A stretch of DNA of 64,000 nucleotides from Actinomyces sp. S6-Spd3 (lineage in GTDB: Bacteria; Actinomycetota; Actinomycetes; Actinomycetales; Actinomycetaceae): contig NZ_JRMV01000272.1 of the NCBI RefSeq assembly GCF_000758755.1, forward strand, positions 186,001-250,000. Direction: 5' to 3'. The notes beneath the pieces are model-generated. The model did no database searches and was not told the DNA's origin. It was given only the letters and a program-made list of their open reading frames with translations. Positions 7,818 through 16,977 of the stretch are shown here, in pieces. How positions within the stretch are numbered: the first letter of the stretch is position 1; the number at the start of each line of letters is the position of its first letter. Position numbers and translations under genes: made by a program.

Positions 7818-10300
7818 CGCGACTGCGAGCCACTCGAATTGCACTGACTCTTGTGCCCCTGAGCGCCCTGCTTCTTTCACTTCAACCCGCGAGCGCGGCC
7901 ACCCTTGCCTCACTTCCCACCGCGGGCACTCACGAGGCCTCGGCAGCGTCAGCCTTACCCGCAGCACTTACGCCCCAGGCCAATGCGCGACCGGAGGTTT
8001 TGGGTGAGGCACCCCAAGCCTTGGGAGTGGACGTTCGGATTAACCGCCTCGAACCGCGAGTGATCACTGCTCAAAACAATGTGCAGGTCTCGGGCGTTGT
8101 CCGCAATCTGACGGATAAGCCCATCCAGAATCCGTCTTTGGATGCCTATGTTCAGACTTATTCGCCGCTGACCGCTTCGGACCTCTCGGCTTATGTGACG
8201 GGGAAGTCCTATCAGGGTCGGCGCGTGCATGCGGGAACCTTGGAAGCAACGATCCAGCCAGGCGCCGAACAGACCTTCCATATGACGATTCCTTTTGAAG
8301 ACCTCCCCTTCACTTCGGACTTTGAGTGGGGGCCGCGAGGTATCACGGTCGTTGTTGAGGGTGATGAAAACCGGGGAAGTGACCGCTCCATTCTGATCTG
8401 GGATTCGGCATATTCCCTTGAACGCACGCGCGTCAATGTTCTCTTGCCCTGGACGTCCTCAACTCCACGCGTGACCAGTGATTCCTATTCGATCCTGTCT
8501 GCGGCATCCATGTCGGGAGTAACTTTCGCGACCGACTCGCAAACTCTGGTCGACGAGCTCACCGTCCCTGAAGATCGCGCAAGCTCCAGCGCCTCGTCTT
8601 CTTCGCCAACGCCTTCTGCTTCTTCTTCCGAGGCCAGTGCTTCCGCTTCCGCAACCAGCGCCTCGCCGTCTCCTTCCTCTTCCGCCACCCCGCGTTCCGA
8701 GGCCGAGATCACTGCTGATCGCAATACGCGCGTTGCTTTCCTCCAGACCTTCTTTGAGCGCACCCGTGAGCTCGTGGCTCTACCCAGTAACGATGCGGAC
8801 CTGACGCTTGCGACGACTCTCGATAACGACACGATCATGAAGTATCTTGTCGACTCGCGGGCACAGGTTCCTACGACTCTTGCCAAGACGCAGGCTCTTC
8901 TTCCCTCTTCCTCCCGTTCCTCGGCAAGCGCCTCCGCTTCTGCCAGCGCAAGCTCCTCTGCCAGCCCAAGTGAGGCCTCGCAAAGTCCAAGCCCCTCGCC
9001 AAGCACTGAGGCAAGCCCGACGCCGAGCAGCACTGCAGTACCCAAGCTCATCGATAACGTGTCATGGACGACCTCGGGAAGCTGGGGAAAGCAGTCCTTG
9101 AACGGGCAGCTTGGCTCAACCTTCATTGCTCCACCCGGCGAACTTGCGCCCGAAAGCGAACAAAACTTCACCTCTATGGCGAAGGTTCAGCTCTCAGCCG
9201 ATGGCCAGACCATCACCAATAATGATGATCACTCAGGTGAAAGCTACACGGCTCTCAGTTCCCTCTCGCCCATGACGGACCTGCTTTCCTGGGATGCCCA
9301 AAGCCTTGATGACGAACTCGATACCCAGCAGTTCCTCACGGCTATGACCGCAATGATCACCCGCGAACGCCCGAGCTTGTCGCGGACACTTTTCGTCCCG
9401 CTTCAACGTTCTTCCTCACTGGATGAGACCCGACTTGAGCGCGTGCGAGCAATCCTCGATAACCGCTGGGTTGAGGGGATTTCCTTCAGTGACCTGATGA
9501 ACTCCGAGGCGACAGACATCGAGCGTACGGCCGTCCAAGATTCGCCTTTTAGCGACTCGCTTCGTTCAGAGATGAGCGCGTTAGGCGGCGCTTATGCGGC
9601 TACTCTTCCCTTGGCGGGAGCAACAGAAAATGTTGATGCAGCTCGACTGAGGGTGGATACAACCGTTTCGAGCGCACTTCGGGCAGACCTTGGGGATCAG
9701 CGATCCGAAACGATCGTGAGCAGCATTCAGTCGCTCAATACTTTTAGCTCTTCCGTATCGGTTGAGTCTTCAAACGCGGTCAACCTCATTAATAAGAGCG
9801 CTAATTTCCCCGTTCGCGTGCGCAATTCTTTGCCGTGGCCGGTCAATGTCGAGGTCACTTTGCTCCCGGGCGATCCCAGATTGCGTGTCACCAGTACCTC
9901 GACAGCCACGATTCCAGCGAATTCTTCCTCAACGGTTGAAGTACCCGTGACCGCCATCGGTTCGGGCGATATACGCGTGACCTACAAGGTATCGACACCC
10001 AGCGGAACCATCCTTGATGATTCGCAAAAGGTTCTAGTCCGCATGCGCGCCGGATGGGAAGATGCAGCAACAGTCGTCATGGCGGTTCTTGTCGGACTTG
10101 CCTTCGTTGGCGGAATTATCCGCACGGTTCGGCGTCGCTTCAATGCCTCGACCACTGAGGAGTCCTCGCACCTGCCCGGCGTTGGTGGCGTTGAAAAAGG
10201 GACGGTCAACGTTCCACTGTCCACCGGAGCATTCGTGAAAGCCGGGCGTCCCCCGGCCAAGCCGACTACATCCGACTCACATGAAGAGGATCAGGAATGA
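7814..10300 (+). CDS. DUF6049 family membrane-anchored extracellular protein
   Basis: Function unknown. The 828-residue protein has a signal peptide (residues 1-29, ending ASAA) and a large extracellular region. One transmembrane helix lies near residues 750-772, followed by a short basic cytoplasmic tail. Two Ser/Ala/Pro-rich low-complexity stretches (about 255-297 and 360-410) interrupt the extracellular part and look like linkers. The family is recognised by its fixed place between a NUDIX gene and murJ in actinobacteria. Both ends overlap the neighbours by four bases, so it is made together with MurJ. A role in the cell envelope beside lipid II export is a reasonable inference, not shown. 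Confidence 0.85.
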   Translation: MTRLRATRIALTLVPLSALLLSLQPASAATLASLPTAGTHEASAASALPAALTPQANARPEVLGEAPQALGVDVRINRLEPRVITAQNNVQVSGVVRNLTDKPIQNPSLDAYVQTYSPLTASDLSAYVTGKSYQGRRVHAGTLEATIQPGAEQTFHMTIPFEDLPFTSDFEWGPRGITVVVEGDENRGSDRSILIWDSAYSLERTRVNVLLPWTSSTPRVTSDSYSILSAASMSGVTFATDSQTLVDELTVPEDRASSSASSSSPTPSASSSEASASASATSASPSPSSSATPRSEAEITADRNTRVAFLQTFFERTRELVALPSNDADLTLATTLDNDTIMKYLVDSRAQVPTTLAKTQALLPSSSRSSASASASASASSSASPSEASQSPSPSPSTEASPTPSSTAVPKLIDNVSWTTSGSWGKQSLNGQLGSTFIAPPGELAPESEQNFTSMAKVQLSADGQTITNNDDHSGESYTALSSLSPMTDLLSWDAQSLDDELDTQQFLTAMTAMITRERPSLSRTLFVPLQRSSSLDETRLERVRAILDNRWVEGISFSDLMNSEATDIERTAVQDSPFSDSLRSEMSALGGAYAATLPLAGATENVDAARLRVDTTVSSALRADLGDQRSETIVSSIQSLNTFSSSVSVESSNAVNLINKSANFPVRVRNSLPWPVNVEVTLLPGDPRLRVTSTSTATIPANSSSTVEVPVTAIGSGDIRVTYKVSTPSGTILDDSQKVLVRMRAGWEDAATVVMAVLVGLAFVGGIIRTVRRRFNASTTEESSHLPGVGGVEKGTVNVPLSTGAFVKAGRPPAKPTTSDSHEEDQE

Positions 10301-13278
10301 GTGAAAGCCAAGCTCGCAACGGTTCGCTTTTACGGGCCAGCGTATTGATGGCCTCGGGAACAATGGTTTCCCGAGTCCTTGGCTTCATCAAGACCGCAAT
10401 GCTATTGGCGGCGCTGGGTTCGGCCGGCGGTGCGGTCTCGGCTGCATTCCAGACAGCAAACACCCTGCCCAACACGATCTTCAATCTCCTTGCCTCCGGC
10501 GTTTTCGACGCTGTCTTGGTTCCGCAGATTGTTCGCGCACTCAAGAGAGATGAAGGCCAGGTTTACATCAACCGCCTCATCACACTGGCCGGAACGATCC
10601 TCTTCGTGGTGGCTTTCGTTTCGACTCTTCTTGCGCCACTTCTCATCATCATCATGGCGCCGGGCTACAGTATGGAGATTCGCTCCCTTGCAGTTTCCTT
10701 CGCCTTCTTGTGTTTGCCGCAGATCTTCTTCTACGGGCTCTATAACCTGCTCGGTGAGCTCCTCAATGCCCGTGGAGTTTTCGGCCCCTATATGTGGGCG
10801 CCGGTGCTCAATAACGTCATTGCAATCGCAGGTCTGACCGCTTTCTTGGTTCTGTGGGGTTCCCACGAAGACTTCGCCATCACGGACTTCACCTCCCCGC
10901 AATTCTGGCTCTTGTCGGTGACAACGACCTTGGGCGTTGTCTGCCAGGCACTTGTTTTGTTCATCCCCATGAGACGAGCGGGAATCTCATTCAAACCTGA
11001 CTTCCACTTCCGTGGGACTTCTTTCGGCTCGGCCTCGAAGGTTGCAGGCTGGACATTTGCGACCTTGGGCGTGTCCCAAGTTGGCGTTCTCTCAACGAAC
11101 GCCATCGCCTCGATTGCGGATAACTACCTCAACCAAAACCCCCAGCCCATCGCAGGTCTGGCCGGATATTCGGCTGCATTTTTGATCTTCATGCTCCCGC
11201 AGTCGGTCATTACCGTTTCTCTTGCGACCGCAATCTTCACACGATTGAACTACGCGGTCGCCGAAGATAACGACGAGGAAGTTGCCGAGAACTACCACAC
11301 GGGTATTCGCCTCATTACCTCCCTGACGGTTCTTGCTGCCGCGATCTTCATGGCGGGCGCTGCCCCGATGATGCAGCTGGTCGTCACCAATACGACCCGG
11401 CCCGAACTGATCTCTTCCTACGCGCTGATTCTGGTTTCCCTCATGCCCGGCGTGGCCTCGACGGGAATCGTGCTGATGAGCCAGCGCGTCTTCTTCGCTT
11501 ACGAGGACGCAAAACCCGTGTTCCTCATGGGCATTGTCCCCACGATTTTGCAGATCATCGTCGGGTGGTCGATCTACTTTGCGACGGGCGTGCGTTGGTG
11601 GGTCATCGGCGCGGCTCTTGGCGAAACAGTGTGCCGCATCGTTCAGGGTTTGATTGCCATGCGTTGGGTTGGCAATCGCAATCGCTTCGTCAATTCCTCG
11701 CTTATTGTGCGCTCCTACCTGACCTACGTCTGCTGCGCGGTTGTGGCTGGAGTCGTCGGTTTTAGCGTGCTGTGGCTCATGGGAATCTACACGACGATTT
11801 CCTCGAAACTGGTGCGCTGGCTGGTATCTGGCGTGAAGTTCGGGGTCGTCGCAATCGTTGTCACCGTGATCTACATGCTTGCGATGCGCTTCATCAACCC
11901 GCAAGAGTCTGCAACCAGTATTCGTCCCCTGCTCACTCGTCTGCGTCTCCCCGCAGCACTGTGTGCGTTCCTTTCGGCCGCGCCGTCGCCGCAGCGTCCC
12001 GAGAGCATTCATAATAGGCTGGCAGCATCACGCAAGGAGGAAGTCATGTCCGCTGAGGATCACCGCACCCCTGCCGAAGGTATGCCTCGCTGGGTTCCGC
12101 TCTCCGTCGACCTCTCCGTGCCTGCTTTCGATGAGATCGTCAATCCCGATGGGCCGCATGAGTCGGCTCCCGCGCCGCAGACTCCCGCGCCGGAAGTTCC
12201 TGCCTCGCAGCCCACGCTTCCCCAGGAGAACCACGCTTCCCGAGGCCGCGTCGAGGTAAGCCAGGCCAAGCCTGAGCTTCCCATTGTTCCGACCCTCCCA
12301 GCTACAGCGCGCGTCTACGACCTCGATGCGACCGCGCCTGCTGGTATTCCCCTGGGTGCTGCAGCTGCCGAGGCCGCGGCGGAAACTTCCGCCGCAAAGT
12401 CTCCTTCTACTCCTTCTCCTTCTCGTATCCCCGCACCGCATCCCAAGGGTTTTGCTGAGGGTGCTGTTGTGGGCGGCGCTGCTGCTGCCGAGGGTGTGGC
12501 GGCGACGGCTGCCGCGCGCGTCGGTCACGCTGGTGCTTCCTTCGCAGGTAGCGGGCACAGCGGTGGTACCGGTGGCGGAAACGGCGGCGGCCGAGGCGAA
12601 GGTGGCCGCGCACAAGGATCACCGGCCTCGGGCGGCGAAAGCGCGGAGCGCGGAATTGATCCCACGCGCCCAACGATTATCTTTGCCGCAGTGCTGACGG
12701 TCCTCGCTACCATTTGGGCGGGTGCAACCGTACTCAGCCCGGTCAAGCACTCCGGTGTTGACGACATCGTGAACCAAGCGAAGAGCGCCTCGCCTTCGGC
12801 TTCCGCATCGGCTCAGCCTTCCGACAATCCTTCACAGACGACAACTGTGACACCGGTGATCTCCAGTGTGTCCGTGCTGTCGTGGAAGGATGACAAGGGC
12901 GACCACGAAGAAATGGCCGTCAATATGATCGATGGAGACGCAAAGACCAGCTGGCACTCGCGCTACTTCGATTACAACCAATTCCTAGACGACACCGCGG
13001 TCACCGTGCTCGTGAAGTTCGAGAAGAAGTCAACGGTTTCTGAAATCACCTTGACGATGGATCCCTCGACGAGTGGCGGTGAAGGTGTTGTTCGTGCTGT
13101 AGATCCCAATTCACCTCGTGCGGGAACAGAAATCGCAACCACGACGTTCTCTCCCACAACGGACATCAAACTGGCACATCCCGTGGAGACCGATGCCATC
13201 AGCATTACCTTCCGCAAGATGCCAACCTCGCAAGATGGTCGCGCGTGGGCGTGGATCAGCGAGCTGTCAGTGAAGTAA
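10297..13278 (+). CDS. murJ: MurJ lipid II flippase with C-terminal cytosolic linker, extra helix and discoidin-like domain
   Basis: Exports lipid-linked peptidoglycan precursors. Residues 1-540 are the MOP-superfamily core (starting ASGTMVSRVLGFIKTAML). Residues 541-785 are a Pro/Ala/Gly-rich cytosolic stretch. A helix follows near 790-810, then an exported domain (about 855-993) with the AVNMIDGDAKTSWHS pattern of F5/8 type C (discoidin-like) folds. The mycobacterial orthologue has a pseudokinase between core and extra helix; none is visible here. An in-frame ATG at 12046 (Met584) is preceded by AAGGAGG (12034-12040) with five-base spacing. The C-terminal part could therefore be made separately, or really be a second gene fused by a lost stop. 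Confidence 0.92.
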   Translation: MSESQARNGSLLRASVLMASGTMVSRVLGFIKTAMLLAALGSAGGAVSAAFQTANTLPNTIFNLLASGVFDAVLVPQIVRALKRDEGQVYINRLITLAGTILFVVAFVSTLLAPLLIIIMAPGYSMEIRSLAVSFAFLCLPQIFFYGLYNLLGELLNARGVFGPYMWAPVLNNVIAIAGLTAFLVLWGSHEDFAITDFTSPQFWLLSVTTTLGVVCQALVLFIPMRRAGISFKPDFHFRGTSFGSASKVAGWTFATLGVSQVGVLSTNAIASIADNYLNQNPQPIAGLAGYSAAFLIFMLPQSVITVSLATAIFTRLNYAVAEDNDEEVAENYHTGIRLITSLTVLAAAIFMAGAAPMMQLVVTNTTRPELISSYALILVSLMPGVASTGIVLMSQRVFFAYEDAKPVFLMGIVPTILQIIVGWSIYFATGVRWWVIGAALGETVCRIVQGLIAMRWVGNRNRFVNSSLIVRSYLTYVCCAVVAGVVGFSVLWLMGIYTTISSKLVRWLVSGVKFGVVAIVVTVIYMLAMRFINPQESATSIRPLLTRLRLPAALCAFLSAAPSPQRPESIHNRLAASRKEEVMSAEDHRTPAEGMPRWVPLSVDLSVPAFDEIVNPDGPHESAPAPQTPAPEVPASQPTLPQENHASRGRVEVSQAKPELPIVPTLPATARVYDLDATAPAGIPLGAAAAEAAAETSAAKSPSTPSPSRIPAPHPKGFAEGAVVGGAAAAEGVAATAAARVGHAGASFAGSGHSGGTGGGNGGGRGEGGRAQGSPASGGESAERGIDPTRPTIIFAAVLTVLATIWAGATVLSPVKHSGVDDIVNQAKSASPSASASAQPSDNPSQTTTVTPVISSVSVLSWKDDKGDHEEMAVNMIDGDAKTSWHSRYFDYNQFLDDTAVTVLVKFEKKSTVSEITLTMDPSTSGGEGVVRAVDPNSPRAGTEIATTTFSPTTDIKLAHPVETDAISITFRKMPTSQDGRAWAWISELSVK
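12034..12048 (+). promoter_or_regulatory. Strong ribosome binding site and ATG inside the murJ frame
   Basis: AAGGAGG (12034-12040), five bases, then ATG (12046-12048) in the murJ frame. It sits at the boundary between the flippase core and the C-terminal extension. It is as good as any start in this window. It would give a 410-residue protein with a cytosolic linker, one helix and the discoidin-like domain. Whether it is used is not known. Confidence 0.6.
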
Positions 13279-13304
13279 CCCGCAACCTGCCCATAGGAGA
13301 CACC

Positions 13305-14237
13305 ATGTCTGAAAACATCCGTGACGTCGTTATTGTCGGTTCTGGCCCCGCGGGGTACACGGCGGCTATTTACACTGCTCGCGCGGGTTTTAAGCCCGTC
13401 GTTGTCGCCGGTGCGCTTGCAGCCGGTGGTGCTCTGATGAATACCACCGAGGTTGAGAACTTCCCGGGTTTCCCCGAGGGAATTATGGGCCCGGACCTCA
13501 TGGACCAGATGCGTCAGCAGGCTGAAAAGTTCGGCGCGGAAGTGCGCTACGAGGATGCCTACGCGCTTTCTCTTGAGGGCGATATCAAGACGATCACCCT
13601 TGAGGACGAGACCCTCCAGGCGCGCACTGTGATTCTGGCGACCGGCTCCGAATACCGCCACATGGATGTGCCCGGTGAACAAGAGTTCTCTGGTCGCGGT
13701 GTGTCCTACTGCGCGACCTGCGATGGTTTCTTCTTCCGTGACAAGCACCTGATCGTTGTCGGTGGTGGAGATTCCGCTATGGAAGAGGCCACCTTCCTGA
13801 CGAAGTTTGCCTCGAAGGTGTCGGTTGTTCACCGTCGTGACCAGCTGCGTGCCTCGAAGGCAATGGCTGATCGTGCTGCGGCTAACCCGAAGATCGAATT
13901 CGTGTGGAATTCCGTTGTCGAGGAAGTCCTTGGGGATTCTTCGGTGACGGGTGTGCGCCTGCGCAACACCGTTGATGGTTCCGAGAGCGTCCTAGAAGCC
14001 GAAGGCGTTTTTGTTGCGATTGGCCACCTTCCCCGCACCTCGCTGATCGCCGATCAAGTTGCCTTGGACGAGGCGGGCTACATCGTGGTCAACGATCCGG
14101 GGACCGCGACCAACCTCCCGGGTGTTTTCGCCTGCGGTGATGCCGTTGACCATACCTATCGTCAGGCGATTACCGCTGCGGGTTCCGGTTGCCGTGCTGC
14201 TCTTGACGCGCAGCACTGGCTCGAATCTCAGGTGTAA
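13305..14237 (+). CDS. trxB: Thioredoxin-disulfide reductase
   Basis: NADPH-dependent flavoenzyme that reduces thioredoxin. It has 310 residues, with the FAD-binding GSGPAGYTAAIY at the N-terminus and the redox pair CATC at residues 136-139. The NADPH-binding GGGDSAMEEA and the C-terminal FACGDAVD FAD motif are also present. The ATG at 13305 follows TAGGAGACACC; an upstream in-frame GTG would add 20 residues from the end of murJ. In mycobacteria sigM and a thioredoxin gene accompany this block; neither is present here. The broken oxidoreductase gene follows after three bases. Confidence 0.96.
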   Translation: MSENIRDVVIVGSGPAGYTAAIYTARAGFKPVVVAGALAAGGALMNTTEVENFPGFPEGIMGPDLMDQMRQQAEKFGAEVRYEDAYALSLEGDIKTITLEDETLQARTVILATGSEYRHMDVPGEQEFSGRGVSYCATCDGFFFRDKHLIVVGGGDSAMEEATFLTKFASKVSVVHRRDQLRASKAMADRAAANPKIEFVWNSVVEEVLGDSSVTGVRLRNTVDGSESVLEAEGVFVAIGHLPRTSLIADQVALDEAGYIVVNDPGTATNLPGVFACGDAVDHTYRQAITAAGSGCRAALDAQHWLESQV

Positions 14238-14240
14238 GTA

Positions 14241-14489
14241 TTGAAGGCCTTCGGTTTCCTGAGCTTTGGACACTACGCACGGGACGGAAGGCGCGGACTA
14301 AGCGGGCGCGATGCCCTTCATCAGGCAATCGAGTTATCTGTTGCCGCTGATGATCTTGGAGTGAATGGAGCCTACTTCAGGGTTCATCACTTTGCGCCTC
14401 AGGGGGCTTCCCCTATACCGCTTCTTTCAGCGGTTACAGCACGGACGGCACATATTGAAGTGGGTACCGGCATTATCGATATGCGCTAG
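14241..14489 (+). pseudogene. Luciferase-like (LLM class) flavin oxidoreductase, N-terminal fragment
   Basis: Begins at TTG three bases after trxB with KAFGFLSFGHYA, the normal start of this family of FMN-dependent monooxygenase-like proteins. The reading frame matches the family for about 82 residues up to IEVGTGIIDMR, then stops at a TAG created by inserted DNA. The continuation (YENPLYLAEEAAALD) is found 2.5 kb downstream at 16978. The gene is therefore split by the metal-resistance cassette and is almost certainly non-functional. Confidence 0.88.
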
Positions 14490-14522
14490 CACATGTCTGA
14501 GTCATGACGTTCGATGCCACCC

Positions 14523-16427
14523 CTATCGTTTGTGGGCACGCGCTGCGCGCAGCCCGTTGGCGATAACGACGACCTCGGCGACCTCGTGGACGAGGACGAC
14601 CGCGGCCAGGCCGAGCACGCCGGTGATGGCCAGCGGCGGCAGCACGGCGATGATCGCCAGGGACAGCACGATGTTCTGGTTCATGATCGCCCGGCCGCGG
14701 CGGGCATGCCGCAGCGCCTGCGGGATCAGGCCGAGGTCGTGCCCGGTGAAGGCGACGTCGGCAGACTCGATCGCGGCGTCGGAGCCGGTCGCGCCCATCG
14801 CGATGCCCACAGTCGCACCGGCCAGGGCGGGGGCGTCGTTGATGCCGTCGCCGATCATCGCGGTCGGCGACGTCTCCGAGAACCCGGCAACGATGCGAGC
14901 CTTGTCCTCGGGACGCAGCTCGGCATGCACGTCGCCGATCCCGGCCAGCTTCGCCAGCGCAGCAGCGGTGCGGGAGTTGTCGCCGGTGAGCATGCTCACC
15001 TCGACGCCCTGGTCACGCAGGGTCCGCACAACCTCGGGGACCTCGGGGCGCAGCTCGTCGCGGACGCCGATCGCCCCGGCCAGGAAGCCGTCGACGGTGA
15101 CGAGCACGCAGGTCTGCCCCTCGGCCTCCAGGTCCTCGACCCGGGCCTTGAGCGGTCCGGCGTCGATCCAGCGGGGGCTGCCCACCGTCACCCGGCGGCC
15201 GTCGACCAGGCCACCGATGCCGTGCCCGGCCTCCTCGGCCACGTCCTGCGCGGCGGGGGTTCCCCGGCCCGCGGCGGCGATGGCGGCGGCGAGTGGGTGC
15301 GTCGAGTGCTGCTCGACGGACGCCGCCCAGGCGAGCACCTGCGCGTCGTCGAACCCATGGGCGGCGACGACGGCGGTGACCTCGGGCCGGTTGCGGGTCA
15401 GAGTGCCGGTCTTGTCCACGGCGAGGTGCCGGATGCCGCCGAGGCGCTCGAAGGCGGCCCCGCTCTTGATGACGACGCCGAACTTGGTCGCCGCGCCGAT
15501 CGCGGAGACCACGGTGACTGGCACCGCAATCGCCAGCGCGCAGGGGCTGGCCGCGACGAGGACGACCAGGGCGCGGGTGATCCAGGTCTCTGGGTCGCCG
15601 AGCAGGGACCCGAGCACGCCGACGAGGACGGCGAGGACCATCACGCCGGGCACCAGCGGGCGGGCGATCCGGTCAGCGATCCGGGCTCGGTCGCCCTTCT
15701 CGGCCTGGGCCTGCTCTACCAGCTCCACGATCGTGGTCAGCGAGTTGTCGGTGCCCGCGGCGGTCGCCTCGACCTCCAGCACTCCGGCGGTATTGATCGC
15801 TCCCGCCGAGACCGCGTCATCGGGTGCGACCTCGACCGGGATCGACTCGCCGGTGATCGCGGACGTGTCCAGGCTGGAGCGTCCGACGCGGACGATCCCG
15901 TCGGTGACGACCCGCTCGCCCGGACGGACCAGCAGCACGTCGCCGACCGCGATCTCCTTGGCCGGGACCTCCACCGAGGCACCGTCGCGCAGCACGGTCG
16001 CGGTCTCCGGCACGAGCTTGAGCAGCGCGCGCAGGCCGCCGCGGGCGCGGTCCATCGCCTTGTCCTCCAGGGCCTCGGCGATCGAGTACAGGAACGCCAG
16101 CGCGGCGGCCTCCTCCACGTAGCCGAGGATGACCGCGCCGACGGCACTGATCGTCATCAGCAGAGCGATCCCGAGCTTCCGCTTGGCGAACAGCTTCCGC
16201 AGCGCGCCGGGCACGAACGTGTACGCGCCCAGCAGCAGGCCCGCCCAGAACGCGACCAGCGCCGCGACGTGCAGCCCCGACCACTCCAACACCAGGCCGG
16301 TGCCGAACGCGACCCCGGAGAGGATCGGCACCACCAGGCCCGGGTCGCGCCACCACGGGCGCTCGGTCTCCTCTGCCTCTTCAGCGGCGTTGGTGGTCGG
16401 CTCGTCGCAGCCGCAGGCGGCGCTCAC
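14523..16427 (-). CDS. P1B-type heavy-metal ATPase with SPC metal site
   Basis: Metal-exporting P-type ATPase of 634 residues. It has the TGES actuator motif (SAITGESIPVEV), DKTGTLT with the phosphorylated Asp near residue 336, and GDGINDAP. The membrane metal site is SPC (AASPCALAIAVP, near 290) rather than CPC, and the last helix has HEVAEVVVIANGLR. SPC is typical of the P1B-4 group (Co/Zn/Fe/Cd export). There is no N-terminal HMA domain, only a Cys pair (ACGC). The GTG start at 16427 overlaps the stop of the regulator gene by four bases. Cadmium or lead as a substrate is suggested by the CmtR-type regulator. The codons are far richer in G+C than those of the neighbours, which suggests acquisition. 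Confidence 0.9.
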   Translation of the reverse strand: MSAACGCDEPTTNAAEEAEETERPWWRDPGLVVPILSGVAFGTGLVLEWSGLHVAALVAFWAGLLLGAYTFVPGALRKLFAKRKLGIALLMTISAVGAVILGYVEEAAALAFLYSIAEALEDKAMDRARGGLRALLKLVPETATVLRDGASVEVPAKEIAVGDVLLVRPGERVVTDGIVRVGRSSLDTSAITGESIPVEVAPDDAVSAGAINTAGVLEVEATAAGTDNSLTTIVELVEQAQAEKGDRARIADRIARPLVPGVMVLAVLVGVLGSLLGDPETWITRALVVLVAASPCALAIAVPVTVVSAIGAATKFGVVIKSGAAFERLGGIRHLAVDKTGTLTRNRPEVTAVVAAHGFDDAQVLAWAASVEQHSTHPLAAAIAAAGRGTPAAQDVAEEAGHGIGGLVDGRRVTVGSPRWIDAGPLKARVEDLEAEGQTCVLVTVDGFLAGAIGVRDELRPEVPEVVRTLRDQGVEVSMLTGDNSRTAAALAKLAGIGDVHAELRPEDKARIVAGFSETSPTAMIGDGINDAPALAGATVGIAMGATGSDAAIESADVAFTGHDLGLIPQALRHARRGRAIMNQNIVLSLAIIAVLPPLAITGVLGLAAVVLVHEVAEVVVIANGLRAARAHKR

Positions 16428-16792
16428 GAGGCGTCCTCGGAGCCGCTCGGACCGCAGCAGCCGGGCACCGAGCAGTGCGGGTCGATGCACGGGGCGCTCT
16501 CGTCCACCGCCAGCGTCACGTCCATCAGCGCCGTCAGCGCCGCGGCCAGGTGCGGGTCGGCGATCTCGTAGCGGGTCTGCCGCCCCTCGGGCTCAGCGAC
16601 CACGATGCCGCAGTCGCGCAGACAGGTCAGATGGTTGGACACGTTCGAGCGGGTCAGCCCCAGCTCGCGCGAGAGCACGGCGGGGTGGCTCGGGCCGTCA
16701 AGCAGGGACATCAGGATCCGGGAGCGCGTCGGGTCGGCCATGGCCCGGCCGAGCCGGTTCATGACGTCGAGGCGCGAAGCAATAGTCAGCAT
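16424..16792 (-). CDS. cmtR: ArsR-family metal sensor repressor (CmtR type)
   Basis: Winged-helix repressor that leaves DNA when it binds metal. From the ATG at 16792 it has 122 residues and starts LTIASRLDVMNRLGRAMADP. The recognition helix region is LTRSNVSNHLTCLRDC. With this start the cysteines fall at residues 57, 61 and 102, exactly the Cd(II)/Pb(II) ligand positions of Mycobacterium tuberculosis CmtR. That supports both the start and the function. An upstream start at 16822 would shift them. The stop overlaps the ATPase start (GTGA), so the two form an operon. The sequence just upstream (ACTGTACAGT, 16798-16807) is a 10-bp palindrome and a likely operator half. Confidence 0.9.
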   Translation of the reverse strand: MLTIASRLDVMNRLGRAMADPTRSRILMSLLDGPSHPAVLSRELGLTRSNVSNHLTCLRDCGIVVAEPEGRQTRYEIADPHLAAALTALMDVTLAVDESAPCIDPHCSVPGCCGPSGSEDAS

Positions 16793-16977
16793 GCACTGAA
16801 CTGTACAGTGATAGCTGACCAATAGTCCAGTTGCAGGGGCTGCCGCACGCGCTCCGCGCGCTTGCCCTCGGGAATCACGGTCACCTCTCGCGCCACCTCG
16901 TTCGTCTTCCTCAGCGACACCAGTTCAACCATGCAACCAAGCTTAGGTGAACCGGTGTTTGCAACCGCCATATGTGC

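Larger units (their letters stand above)
14489..16977. mobile_element. Metal-resistance insertion with TA target duplication and short terminal inverted repeats
   Basis: The interrupted gene reads ATGCGC-TA at the left edge (14487-14488) and TA-CGAAAAC at the right edge (16978-16979). A TA dinucleotide inside one TAC codon has thus been duplicated. The inserted DNA begins GCACAT (14489-14494) and ends ATGTGC (16972-16977), an inverted pair. It contains the cmtR-type regulator and a P1B ATPase and is visibly richer in G+C than both flanks. No transposase, integrase or resolvase was recognised inside. TA duplications are typical of IS630/Tc1-like and some other elements; the mechanism here is inferred. 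Confidence 0.65.

Noticed and set aside
14365-16571. Very long open frames (585 and 685 codons) on the plus strand
   Set aside because: They are antisense to the P1B ATPase. The G+C-rich codons of that gene leave few stops in the other frames, and the translations are Arg/Gly/Asp-rich with no family features.
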